Positions 1 to 8,218 of a stretch of DNA of 64,000 nucleotides are shown piece by piece. The DNA comes from Rhizobiales bacterium Y(2018) (GTDB lineage: Bacteria > Pseudomonadota > Alphaproteobacteria > Rhizobiales > Aestuariivirgaceae), in the NCBI GenBank assembly GCA_005502925.1, contig SCPD01000001.1, positions 186,001 to 250,000 on the forward strand, given 5' to 3'. Position numbers and translations under genes: made by a program. Below the pieces are notes generated by a model, which did no database searches, was not told where the DNA came from, and worked only from the letters and a program-made list of their open reading frames with translations. Numbering within the stretch: the stretch's first letter is position 1; every line of letters begins with the position of its first letter.

Positions 1-152
1 GCCTGCTTGATGTGCGCGGGTGTATCCGCATAGGGCCGGCCGACTTCGAGATGAATGAGATCGAGGCCGGCATCGGCCAGGCGCGCCGCCTTCTCATACA
101 TGCCGAAGCTCTTCACCGATGTCGTCGAAATTCGCTTTGCCAAGCGCCGCAT
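1..152 (-). CDS. Class I/II aminotransferase, N-terminal part (cut by window edge)
   Basis: Only the first 50 codons are in the window; the gene continues past position 1. Translation from ATG at 152 reads MRRLAKRISTTSVKSFGMYE, followed by a segment containing LIHLEVGRPYADTP. That is the usual N-terminus of PLP-dependent fold-type I aminotransferases of the aspartate aminotransferase group, in which the EVGRP/EIGEP stretch contacts substrate. A weak AGGTGA ribosome site precedes the ATG. It lies 19 bp after the amidohydrolase stop codon on the same strand, so the two are probably co-transcribed, and both diverge from a peptide importer. That suggests catabolism of an imported amide or peptide, which is inference. 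The PLP lysine lies outside the window, so substrate cannot be judged. Confidence 0.75.
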   Translation of the reverse strand, partial: MRRLAKRISTTSVKSFGMYEKAARLADAGLDLIHLEVGRPYADTPAHIKQ

Positions 153-171
153 ATCGGTCACCTAAAATTTG

Positions 172-1431
172 CTAGTGCAGTTCGCGGCCAGACAGATCGG
201 TCCGGTGTATAGCTCCCGCTTTCATGATGAGACGCAGGTTCTTCTTGGGATCGGCGAGCAGTGAAATTTCGCGCAGCGGGTCGCCGTCGCAGACGATCAG
301 ATCGGCCACGGCGCCTGGTGCGATGACGCCGAGCCGGCCGCTCTGCTGGAGGATCTCGGCATTGACCGACGTCGCCGAACGCAGGATGTCGGCCGGCTTT
401 TGAACGCGGCCGCGGATGGCAAATTCATCCGACTGTGCATATTCCATCTCGCCCATGAGATCGGTACCGAAGCCGAGCTTCACGCCGGCTGTCTTGCAGA
501 TGCCGAGCATGGCGATGCCGGTGCGATTGACGAGGTCGAGCTTGTCCATGACATAGGGCGAAAGGCCGAGCCGCTCGCCATGCTTGGCGGTCTCTTCATA
601 GCAGACGAGCGTCGGCACCACATAAGCGCCTTTGCCGGCGACGAAGCCTGCGGTGTCGGCATCGATCATATTGGCATGTTCGACGGTGCGCACGCCGGCG
701 CCGACGGCATGCCGGATGGCCTCGCTCGTATAAGCGTGAGCGCAGACATATTTGCCGCGCACCGCTGTCTCGCGCACCGCGACCTCGAGCTCTTCCTTGC
801 TGAATTGCAGATTCTCTATGGCATCGTCTGGCGACCCCACCCCGCCCGAGGCCAGGACCTTGATGTGATCGGCGCCCTTGCGCAATTCATTGCGGACGAC
901 CCGGCGCATCTCATCCGGCCCATCGACGATCCGGCACTGGAAAGTGAAGGCGCCCGAATTATAGTCGATATCGGTGCGCTCATCGGTGCGGCTCCGGTGA
1001 TCACCGTGGCCACCGGTCTGGCCGAGCGCCGGGCCGCCGACGAACAAGCGAGGTCCGGGAATGAAGCCTTCCGCGATCGCTACCCTTATGCCGACATCGC
1101 CACCGGCGACGTCACGCACGCTGGTGAAACCGCGGTCGAGCATGGCGCGAATACGCGGCACGGCGCGCGCCGTCATCTCGGTCAGCGTCATGTTGCGATT
1201 ACGGGCTTCCACCAGATTGACCGCGAAGACATGCGCATGCGCGTCGATCAATCCCGGTAGAAGCGCCCGTCCGCCCAGATCGAATTCGATCCCTGCCCGC
1301 ACCGGGACAGGCCGGTCGGACACGGCCTCTATACGCCCATCGACGACCAGAACATTCATTCCGGGGCGCAGCTCGTCGCCAACGCCGTCGAAATAGCTGG
1401 CGTTGCGCAGAAGAATGGTTGCCACTTTCAC
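172..1431 (-). CDS. Metal-dependent amidohydrolase (imidazolonepropionase / Xaa-Pro dipeptidase-like)
   Basis: The 419-residue protein has the amidohydrolase-superfamily layout. An N-terminal beta-sandwich strand pair comes first, then DAHAH (His65, His67) as the first metal pair. HIKVLASGG follows, with Lys191 as the expected carboxylated bridging lysine, then His232 (CAHAY), His252 (VEHANM) and the catalytic Asp324 in GTDLMGE. This binuclear zinc set is typical of the prolidase-like amidohydrolases that hydrolyse dipeptides or N-acyl amino acids in the cytoplasm. There is no signal peptide. The gene is divergent from a family-5 oligopeptide-type importer and upstream of an aminotransferase, so it plausibly hydrolyses what the importer brings in. 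Exact substrate unknown. Confidence 0.85.
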   Translation of the reverse strand: MKVATILLRNASYFDGVGDELRPGMNVLVVDGRIEAVSDRPVPVRAGIEFDLGGRALLPGLIDAHAHVFAVNLVEARNRNMTLTEMTARAVPRIRAMLDRGFTSVRDVAGGDVGIRVAIAEGFIPGPRLFVGGPALGQTGGHGDHRSRTDERTDIDYNSGAFTFQCRIVDGPDEMRRVVRNELRKGADHIKVLASGGVGSPDDAIENLQFSKEELEVAVRETAVRGKYVCAHAYTSEAIRHAVGAGVRTVEHANMIDADTAGFVAGKGAYVVPTLVCYEETAKHGERLGLSPYVMDKLDLVNRTGIAMLGICKTAGVKLGFGTDLMGEMEYAQSDEFAIRGRVQKPADILRSATSVNAEILQQSGRLGVIAPGAVADLIVCDGDPLREISLLADPKKNLRLIMKAGAIHRTDLSGRELH

Positions 1432-1732
1432 ACGCCCCTTTCTTTGCCCCCGCTTATGCGCGAGCTTTCCGACGCGACTTTAGGCGACAGGGCGTGATGG
1501 TGTAAAGAAGTTTGATCAAATAATCACAACTCGACGGCACTCGACATCATATCATTGACAAGGAAGTAAGTCAGACTTATCAAATCGAATTGCTTGATCA
1601 AATGCTCACAGGACAGATGGGGGGGCGCCCGCTCGTCAGCTTGAGGGCCCGCTGAAATTAAGCAGACACGCCGGCTTGATGCCAGGAAATCACGCATCAA
1701 GGCCCGCAACGACAGAGAGGGAGGACAATACA
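1432..1732. promoter_or_regulatory. Divergent intergenic control region with paired operator-like boxes
   Basis: The 301 bp gap between the amidohydrolase and the importer operon holds a good plus-strand promoter, TTGACA (1555-1560), 17 bp, TATCAA (1578-1583). Two boxes flank it: TTGATCAAATAATCACA (1512-1528) and TTGATCAAATGCTCACA (1594-1610), identical at 15 of 17 positions, 82 bp apart, each with the palindromic core TTGATCAA. The first lies just upstream of a weaker minus-strand promoter candidate (TTTACA at 1506-1501, 18 bp, TAAAGT at 1482-1477). The second overlaps the expected plus-strand start site. The arrangement looks like paired operators for one regulator. No regulator gene is adjacent within the window. 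Confidence 0.6.
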
Positions 1733-3478
1733 ATGAGATCCAATTCGACCGCCGCCCTGATGGCTCTCGCGCTATCCTCGGCAACCGCCATTTTTCAAGC
1801 CGGCCCGGCATTCGCCGAGGAGCCGCAGAAAGGCGGGACATTACGCATCCTCGGCAGCGCCGAGGTCGACCGCTTCGACACCATTCCGCCGGCGACCTCC
1901 GATGCCGTCAACTTCCAGCGCGCCGTGTGGCGCCAGCTGATCAGCTTCGCCGCCTCGGCGGACCAGGCCGAGCAGGTGAAGGCCGTCGGCGATCTCGCCG
2001 AGGACGTGCCGGCCCCCACGAATAACGGGCTCACCTACACCTTCAAGCTCCGCCAAGGCGCCATGTGGAACGCACCCGGCGGCGCCCGCCAGATCACCGC
2101 CGAGGATATCGAGCGCGGCTTCAAGCGCATGTGCAACCCGGCGATCGGCTCACCGCATCTCACCTATTTCGAGAATCTGATCGTCGGCCTCGCCGACTAT
2201 TGCGCCGGCTTCGCCAAGGTCGAGCCGAAGGTCGAGCCCATGAAGGCCTATATCGAGGCCAACGACATCACGGGCATCGAGACACCGTCGGCCGATGTCG
2301 TCACCTTCAATCTCAAGACTCCCGCCAACGACTTCATCTATCTCCTGTCGCTCGCGACGGCGGCGCCCGCACCTGTCGAGGTGCTGAACTACATGCCGGA
2401 CAGCCCGGAATACCGCGCCAACTTCATCTCGAACGGCCCCTATACGATCGAAAGCTACGTGCCCGACAGCATGCTGCGGCTCGTGCGCAATCCCGCCTGG
2501 AAGCCCGAGACGGATCCGTTGCGCAAAGCCTATGTCGACGCGATCGAGATTGTCGCCGGCGTGCAGGCCGACGCAGCGATGCAGCAGCTGCAATCGGGCG
2601 ATGGCGACATGCTCTATGATCATTCCATCCCGCCGGCCAGCGCGCAGATGCTCATCGCCCAGGGCGACGAGAAGATGTCGACGGTGACGACGGGGCGCAC
2701 CCGCTTCGTCTGGATCAACACCGTCTCCAGCAACAATGGCGGCGCGCTCAAGAATGTAAAAGTGCGCCAGGCCCTCTCCTACGCGATGGACAAGGCGGCG
2801 ATCGTTCAGCAGCTGGGCGGGCCGACCTTCGCCAAGCCGCTGAACGGTATCTTCCCGCCGAATGTCATCGGCTATCACGAATTCGATCTCTATCCCTCGA
2901 AGGATGCCAAGGGCGATGCGGAAAAGGCCAAGGCGCTTCTTGCCGAAGCGGGCTATCCGAACGGCCTGAAGCTCAAGATGCCCTATCGCAATATCGGCTC
3001 GGACCCGGCCCTCGCGCAGACCATTCAGGAAAGCCTCAAGAAGGCCGGCTTCGAGATCGAGATCAGCCCGGTGCCGCCGGCCGATTTCTATCCCCGGCTC
3101 ATCACCAACTTCAGCAACGCCCAGAACGGCGTGTGGGATCTCGTGCCGGCGGGCTGGTCGCCGGATTGGCCGGGTGGTGCCGCGGGTTCGATCTTCCTGC
3201 CGCAATACAGCTATAACGGCACGCACGGCACCTTCAACTTCTCCGACTACAACAGCGACCGGGCCAACGAACTCGCGGCGAAAGCCTCCGCCACCACGGA
3301 TGCGGAAGAGTCGGTCAAGCTCTGGCAGCAGGTCGATGAAGCGGTGATGGCCGATGCCCCGACCGTCCCGCTCGTTGCCGTCTATACGATGCTCTATCAC
3401 GGCCCGGCGGTGAGGAACTTCCTGCCCTATGCGCCGGGTGGCCAGGGAGATTGGACCAACGTCTGGCTGTCGCGCTAA
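1733..3478 (+). CDS. ABC transporter substrate-binding protein, family 5 (peptide/opine type)
   Basis: The 581-residue precursor begins at ATG 1733 behind a strong AGAGAGGGAGGA ribosome site. An in-frame upstream ATG at 1676 lacks one and would bury the signal peptide. The signal peptide ends about residue 28 (PAFA, then EEPQKGG). The mature protein has the SBP_bac_5 start KGGTLRI, the RQGAMWNAPGG...ITAEDIERGFKR segment, and the VRQALSYAMDKAAI segment near the middle. These are hallmarks of DppA/OppA-like periplasmic receptors for di/oligopeptides or opines. It is first in an operon with a fused ATPase and two permeases. An 11-bp stem-loop follows the stop codon. Confidence 0.93.
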   Translation: MRSNSTAALMALALSSATAIFQAGPAFAEEPQKGGTLRILGSAEVDRFDTIPPATSDAVNFQRAVWRQLISFAASADQAEQVKAVGDLAEDVPAPTNNGLTYTFKLRQGAMWNAPGGARQITAEDIERGFKRMCNPAIGSPHLTYFENLIVGLADYCAGFAKVEPKVEPMKAYIEANDITGIETPSADVVTFNLKTPANDFIYLLSLATAAPAPVEVLNYMPDSPEYRANFISNGPYTIESYVPDSMLRLVRNPAWKPETDPLRKAYVDAIEIVAGVQADAAMQQLQSGDGDMLYDHSIPPASAQMLIAQGDEKMSTVTTGRTRFVWINTVSSNNGGALKNVKVRQALSYAMDKAAIVQQLGGPTFAKPLNGIFPPNVIGYHEFDLYPSKDAKGDAEKAKALLAEAGYPNGLKLKMPYRNIGSDPALAQTIQESLKKAGFEIEISPVPPADFYPRLITNFSNAQNGVWDLVPAGWSPDWPGGAAGSIFLPQYSYNGTHGTFNFSDYNSDRANELAAKASATTDAEESVKLWQQVDEAVMADAPTVPLVAVYTMLYHGPAVRNFLPYAPGGQGDWTNVWLSR

Positions 3479-3483
3479 TACTC

Positions 3484-3516
3484 GATGTCTCACGTCCGCT
3501 CAGGGCGTGAGACATC
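3484..3516 (+). promoter_or_regulatory. Intercistronic stem-loop after the binding-protein gene
   Basis: A perfect 11-bp inverted repeat, GATGTCTCACG (3484-3494) with CGTGAGACATC (3506-3516), encloses an 11-nt loop. It sits 6 bp after the substrate-binding-protein stop and 18 bp before the ATPase start. No uridine run follows, so it is more likely an mRNA-stabilising or partial attenuating hairpin than a full terminator. Such elements commonly make the binding protein more abundant than the membrane subunits. Confidence 0.6.
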
Positions 3517-3534
3517 CGTCTTCCTCGTCTTGAT

Positions 3535-5349
3535 ATGGCCACTCTCGAAGCGCGCAACCTCAACATCGCCATTCCCACCGGAGACGGTCTGGTCCACGCG
3601 GCCCAGAACGTCTCTTTCAGTGTGGAAGCAGGCGAGCTGTTCGGCATCGCGGGTGAATCGGGATCGGGCAAGAGCGTGTTGGCCCAGGCCATCCTGGGAC
3701 TACTGCCCACCGCCGAGATCAGCGGCGAGATCTGGTTCGAGGGCCGCGACCTCCTGACGCTAGGGTCCCGCGACCTGCAGAAACTGCGCGGCGCCCACAT
3801 CGCCATGATCTCGCAGGATCCGTTGAGCTGCCTCCATCCCTATTACACGATCGGCAGCCAGATCAGCGAGGCGATCCTCACCCACAAACACATCGGCAAG
3901 ACCGCCGCGAAACGCGAAACGATCGAGGTACTGGCCAAAGTCGGCATCACAGAACCGGCGGAACGCTTCAGCCATTACCCGCATCAATTCTCCGGCGGCA
4001 TGCGCCAGCGTGTGATGATCGCCATGGCGGTCGCGCTCAATCCGGCGCTGCTCATCGCCGATGAGCCGACAACGGCGCTCGACGTCACGGTTCAGGCGCA
4101 GATCGTCGAGCTTCTCGATACCATGCGCCGCGAGCTCGGCACCGCCGTCGTGATGATCACCCATGATCTGGGGCTGCTGGCCAGCGTCGCCGACCATGTC
4201 ATGGTCATGTATGCCGGCAACCGCATGGAGATCGGCCGCCGCAGTGCAGTCCTCGCCGCGCCCGCGCATCCCTATACGGCGGGACTTCTCGCATCGTCGC
4301 CGTCGAACCATGCGCCCGGAACGCCGCTCACGCCCATTGCCGGCCAGCCGCCGAGCCTGCTTGTCCGGCCAGGCGGATGCGCTTTTGCGCCCCGCTGCGC
4401 GCAGGTCATGCCGATCTGCAGCCTTGAGCGGCCGCCGGAGCGGGCGTTCGCCGATGGCAGTCACTCCATCTGCTGGCGCGAGAGCAAGGCGCCGGCCCCG
4501 ATGGCACCCGTTGCGCGACAAACAGGCACGCGCGCGCCCGTCGAAGCCGGTGCCCCCATCGTCACGGTCCGCGATCTTCATTTCGGCTATCCATCCGGTG
4601 GTCCCTTCTCAAAGCGCCCCGGCGTCGAAATCCTCAAAGGCATCAGCCTCACCTTGGCGCGCGGCCGCACACTCGGCATCGTCGGTGAAAGCGGTTGCGG
4701 AAAGTCGACGCTGGCGCGCGTCATCGCCGGCCTCGTTCCCGCCAGCAGCGGCGCGATCGAGATCGCCGGCCAAAATATCGCGGGCCTCGATGCCGCCCAA
4801 TGGCATAGCCTGCGCAAGACGGTGCAGCTCGTCTTCCAGGACCCGTTCGGCTCGCTCAATCCGCGCCGGCGGGTCGGCTCGATCATCGGGGATCCGTTCC
4901 GCATCCATGGCGTCGCCTCCGGCGCCGAGCGCCATCAACGAGTGCGCGATCTCATGGCGACCGTTGGTTTGAACCCCGAGCACTACAACCGTTTCCCATC
5001 CGAATTTTCCGGCGGCCAGCGCCAGCGCATCGGCATCGCGCGCGCACTGGCCCTCAACCCCTCGCTGATCATCTACGATGAGCCCGTTTCGGCGCTCGAT
5101 GTCTCGATCCAGGCGCAGGTGCTCAATCTCATTCGCGCGCTGCAAGAGAAACTTGGCCTCTCTTATCTCTTCATCTCGCATGATCTCGCGGTGGTGCGCC
5201 ATGTCAGTGATGAGATCGCCGTCATGAAAGAAGGCCGGATCGTCGAGATGGGCGATGCCGATCAGATCTACACCTCGCCGCAACATCCCTATACGAAGTC
5301 CCTGCTCGCGGCATCCAATCCGCTGCCGCGGCTGAAAGGTGCATCATGA
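3535..5349 (+). CDS. Peptide-type ABC transporter ATP-binding protein, fused DppD-DppF
   Basis: The 604-residue protein carries two complete ABC ATPase domains in tandem. Domain 1 has Walker A GESGSGKS (residues 40-47), signature SGGMRQR and Walker B LLIADEP (about 174-180). It is followed by an oligopeptide-transporter C-terminal region with a CAFAPRC...C...C cysteine cluster around residues 280-325. Domain 2 has Walker A GESGCGKS (about 384-391), signature SGGQRQR and Walker B LIIYDEP. The double-ATPase layout matches the YejF/GsiA type, in which one chain supplies both nucleotide-binding sites for nickel/peptide/opine importers. Its stop overlaps the permease start (ATGA). Confidence 0.94.
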   Translation: MATLEARNLNIAIPTGDGLVHAAQNVSFSVEAGELFGIAGESGSGKSVLAQAILGLLPTAEISGEIWFEGRDLLTLGSRDLQKLRGAHIAMISQDPLSCLHPYYTIGSQISEAILTHKHIGKTAAKRETIEVLAKVGITEPAERFSHYPHQFSGGMRQRVMIAMAVALNPALLIADEPTTALDVTVQAQIVELLDTMRRELGTAVVMITHDLGLLASVADHVMVMYAGNRMEIGRRSAVLAAPAHPYTAGLLASSPSNHAPGTPLTPIAGQPPSLLVRPGGCAFAPRCAQVMPICSLERPPERAFADGSHSICWRESKAPAPMAPVARQTGTRAPVEAGAPIVTVRDLHFGYPSGGPFSKRPGVEILKGISLTLARGRTLGIVGESGCGKSTLARVIAGLVPASSGAIEIAGQNIAGLDAAQWHSLRKTVQLVFQDPFGSLNPRRRVGSIIGDPFRIHGVASGAERHQRVRDLMATVGLNPEHYNRFPSEFSGGQRQRIGIARALALNPSLIIYDEPVSALDVSIQAQVLNLIRALQEKLGLSYLFISHDLAVVRHVSDEIAVMKEGRIVEMGDADQIYTSPQHPYTKSLLAASNPLPRLKGAS

Positions 5350-6290
5350 CCGCACCAGCCACCGACACCGCGCCGGCGGTCGTTCAGCGCGGCTCATTCG
5401 AGCTCACGCTGCGCCGGCTGCTGCGCGACAAAGCGGGTCTTCTGGCGCTGGCCTTCATCCTGCTGCTCGTCGCCTTCGCCCTGGGCGCCGGCGTAGTGGA
5501 AGCCTGGACCGGGCACTCCGCCTTCGAGCAATATCGCGATACCGGCCTCACCCCGACGGGCATGCCGGTGGGACCTGGCGCGGAGTTCCTGTTCGGCACC
5601 GACGGGCTTGGCCGTGATGTCATGGTCCGCCTCGCTTATGGCGCGAGGACTTCCCTTACCATCGGCCTTCTCGCCTCGGTGCTCGCCTCCTTCATCGGTG
5701 TCTCGATCGGGCTCGTCGCCGGTTATTTCGGGGGTTGGGCCGATATCGTTCTCGGCCGGACCATGGATCTTGTCATGAGCATCCCGGTCCTGCTCTGCGC
5801 GCTGGCACTCGTCTCAGTCTTCGGACCGAGCGTGATCCTCAGTGTCGCCGTCATCGTCTTCTTCAGCTGGACGACGATCGGCCGGGTGATCCGCGGGCAG
5901 GTAATCTCGCTCAGGCAGCGTGATTTCGTCCAGGCCAGTCGCTCGCTCGGCGCCGGCCCCTTCTCGATCATGATCATCGACATCCTGCCCAATCTGAGCG
6001 TGCCGATCATCGTCTATACGACGATGATGATCCCCAATGGCATCGTCTTCGAAGCGACGTTGTCTTTCCTGGGACTCGGAATTGTGCCGCCGGCGCCGAG
6101 CTGGGGCGGCATGCTGGCCGAGGCTGCCTCGAACTCGATCTATCTGGTCGCCTGGTGGCTCATCATGATTCCGGGCGCCATCCTGCTCATCGCCACCCTG
6201 TCCTTCAACATACTGGGCGACGCCTTGCGCGATGCGCTCGATCCGTCGGGCCGCCCGGCCCGCAAGCGGCGGAAGGCGAGCAAGCCGTGA
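5346..6290 (+). CDS. Peptide-type ABC transporter permease, DppC-like
   Basis: The 314-residue inner-membrane protein has an N-terminal cytoplasmic lead, a first helix near residues 32-52 and the FGTDGLGRDVMVRLAYGARTSL segment just before the transport core. A BPD_transp_1 core with five further helices follows, including the EAA loop QASRSLGAGPFSIMIIDILP that docks to the ATPase. The periplasmic loop between helices 1 and 2 and the GTDxxGRDV motif are diagnostic of DppC/OppC-family subunits. It is translationally coupled to the ATPase in front (4-bp overlap) and to the second permease behind. Confidence 0.92.
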   Translation: MTAPATDTAPAVVQRGSFELTLRRLLRDKAGLLALAFILLLVAFALGAGVVEAWTGHSAFEQYRDTGLTPTGMPVGPGAEFLFGTDGLGRDVMVRLAYGARTSLTIGLLASVLASFIGVSIGLVAGYFGGWADIVLGRTMDLVMSIPVLLCALALVSVFGPSVILSVAVIVFFSWTTIGRVIRGQVISLRQRDFVQASRSLGAGPFSIMIIDILPNLSVPIIVYTTMMIPNGIVFEATLSFLGLGIVPPAPSWGGMLAEAASNSIYLVAWWLIMIPGAILLIATLSFNILGDALRDALDPSGRPARKRRKASKP

Positions 6291-7249
6291 TTTCCTTTCT
6301 CGCCAGCCGCCTCGCTTTCGCCGGCCTCGTGCTGCTGGTCTTGAGCGCCTTCGTCTTCTTCCTGTTCTTCGTCGCGCCGGGCGATCCGGCGCGCCTGCTT
6401 ACTGGTGAAAAAGCGACCGAGGCGCAGGTCGCCCAGGTGCGCGCCAATCTCGGCCTCGACCGGCCCATCCACGAGCAGTATCTGAGTTTCCTGGGCAGAA
6501 CCGTGCAAGGCGATCTGGGCTTCTCCTATCGCAACCAGCAGCCGGTCACCAAGCTGATCGCCAATCGCATGCCGGCGACCATCTCGCTCGGCATCGGGGC
6601 GGTCCTGATGTGGCTGGCGCTCGGCATTCCCATCGGCATCATGTCGGCGCGCCATCCCGGCAGCTGGCGCGACAGGATGGGGCAAGGCTTCATTTTGGTG
6701 GGCGTCAGCTTTCCGACCTTCGTGCTCGGCATGGCCTTGCTCTATCTTTTGTATTTCATGCCACGCCAGGCGGGCTTCACGCTATTTCCAGCCGGCGGAT
6801 ACAAGCCGTTTCTGGCCGATCCGTTGATCTGGGCCTGGCACATGTTCTTGCCGTGGGTAACGCTGGCCCTCACCACGGCCGCCATCTATGCGCGCCTGAC
6901 GCGCGGCGAGATGCTGGCGGTGATGGGCGAGGACTATATCCGCACGGCGCGCGCCAAAGGATTGTCGGAACGCAAGGTCGTTCTCAAACACGGGTTCCGG
7001 AGTATTCTCACGCCCCTCACCACGCAGCTCGGCGCCGACATTGCCGCCGTTCTCGGTGGCGCCATCGTCACCGAGCAGGTCTTCGGCCTGCAGGGCATCG
7101 GTTCGCTCGCCGTCCAGGCGGTCGGCAATCAGGACCGGCCGATCATCATTGGAGTCGTCCTGCTCGCCGGTTTCTTCATCGTCGTCGCCAATATCATCGT
7201 GGATCTGCTCTACGTGCTGCTCGATCCGCGCGTGCGCGGTGCGCACTAG
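6287..7249 (+). CDS. Peptide-type ABC transporter permease, DppB-like
   Basis: The start is GTG at 6287, overlapping the stop of the preceding permease. An upstream in-frame ATG at 6155 lies inside that gene and encodes a non-membrane peptide, so it was rejected. The 320-residue product begins with the short cytoplasmic end and first helix typical of DppB, followed by FFVAPGDPARLLTG. The BPD_transp_1 core and EAA loop (DYIRTARAKGLSERKVVLKH) follow, and the protein ends VDLLYVLLDPRVR. It forms the heterodimeric channel with the DppC-like subunit. It ends convergently against the cupin gene, with stop codons overlapping. Confidence 0.92.
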   Translation: MISFLASRLAFAGLVLLVLSAFVFFLFFVAPGDPARLLTGEKATEAQVAQVRANLGLDRPIHEQYLSFLGRTVQGDLGFSYRNQQPVTKLIANRMPATISLGIGAVLMWLALGIPIGIMSARHPGSWRDRMGQGFILVGVSFPTFVLGMALLYLLYFMPRQAGFTLFPAGGYKPFLADPLIWAWHMFLPWVTLALTTAAIYARLTRGEMLAVMGEDYIRTARAKGLSERKVVLKHGFRSILTPLTTQLGADIAAVLGGAIVTEQVFGLQGIGSLAVQAVGNQDRPIIIGVVLLAGFFIVVANIIVDLLYVLLDPRVRGAH

Positions 7250-7698
7250 TCATTCGCCTCCATCGGCAGGAAGTTGACCTCATGAGCGGCTGAGATTCGC
7301 ACGGCCTCCATGGGATCGGCCACATTGTGGAGATTGTCGAAAAGCTTCTCCAGCATGCGCGACGGCGAGACCCAGAACAGCGCCCTGGCCGGCTTGTCGG
7401 ACTTGTTGAAATAGCCATGCGGGATGCCGCGCGGCATGCGCACCAGGTCGCCCGCCTTGGCTTTCATCCATTTGCCGTCGAGCTTGAGATCGAGCTCGCC
7501 TTCCTGAACCAGGATGAATTCCTCCTGGGTCGGATGAACATGCACCGGCACGAACTGGCCGGGTTCGCTATTGGTCTCGAAAGCGAAAGTCGAGTCGCAT
7601 GTCGCCTTGGGGAAATAAAGCTGCCCCAGAATATTCCAGCTCTTGCCGCCCAAGCCCGTGCCGTTCGCGGTGATGCCCTTCTCCAGATCCTGCGCCAT
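7246..7698 (-). CDS. Cupin-domain protein
   Basis: The 150-residue single-domain cupin starts at ATG 7698, preceded by GGGAGGA at ideal spacing; longer in-frame starts have no ribosome site. The metal-binding motif is visible as PVHVHPTQEEFILVQEGE (two His and a Glu), with the second motif near PRGIPHGYFN. Such small cupins range from quercetin-dioxygenase-like enzymes to sugar-binding proteins, and function cannot be assigned. It is last in a probable dnaE-GFA-cupin transcript, 11 bp after the GFA gene. Confidence 0.8.
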   Translation of the reverse strand: MAQDLEKGITANGTGLGGKSWNILGQLYFPKATCDSTFAFETNSEPGQFVPVHVHPTQEEFILVQEGELDLKLDGKWMKAKAGDLVRMPRGIPHGYFNKSDKPARALFWVSPSRMLEKLFDNLHNVADPMEAVRISAAHEVNFLPMEAND

Positions 7699-7709
7699 TA
7701 TTCCTCCCG

Positions 7710-8198
7710 TTATTTTCCAGGCCTCAATATCGCTTCCCGCCGCTTGAGGCTTTCCGGCGGCCATTCCGCTTTCATATCGTAGTATATGTCAAACGCACGC
7801 GCGTTCTCAGGCAGCCTAACCCATGGCACTTTCGAACGCGTAAAAATATGTACATCGGGCTGAACCGCCGCCGCATCGTCGAGCGTGCCGACACGCAGGA
7901 AGCGCAGATTGGGCCGCTTTCCATAATCGCTCCACAAAGCGACGCGGCAAACCGGGCAGCGATAGATATCATGCGAGCGGCCACTGTCGGTCGGCACCGC
8001 GACTGGTTCCGGATTGCCGCGCAGCAATTCGATGCGGTCGGTTTCGGTGATGGCATTGAGCACGAAAGCGCTGCCGGTCTGGCGCTGGCAATCCTGGCAA
8101 TGGCAGCAATGGACGAACATCGGCGGCATGCGCAGCCTGTAGCGGATCTCACCACAGGCACAGCCGCCTTCGAGATAGTCAGGCGAAGACGCGGTCAT
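7710..8198 (-). CDS. GFA/CENP-V family zinc protein
   Basis: The 162-residue protein has the Mss4-like zinc fold of the GFA family. GGCACGEIRYR begins the domain, CCHCQDCQRQTGSAF supplies the central CxxC and the Q-T-GS-F signature, and CPVC provides a further cysteine pair. The family was named for a glutathione-dependent formaldehyde-activating enzyme, but most small members have no proven reaction. It lies 20 bp downstream of dnaE on the same strand, with the cupin gene following. Confidence 0.85.
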   Translation of the reverse strand: MTASSPDYLEGGCACGEIRYRLRMPPMFVHCCHCQDCQRQTGSAFVLNAITETDRIELLRGNPEPVAVPTDSGRSHDIYRCPVCRVALWSDYGKRPNLRFLRVGTLDDAAAVQPDVHIFTRSKVPWVRLPENARAFDIYYDMKAEWPPESLKRREAILRPGK

Positions 8199-8218
8199 GC
8201 CCGCTCCTCCTCATTCCA

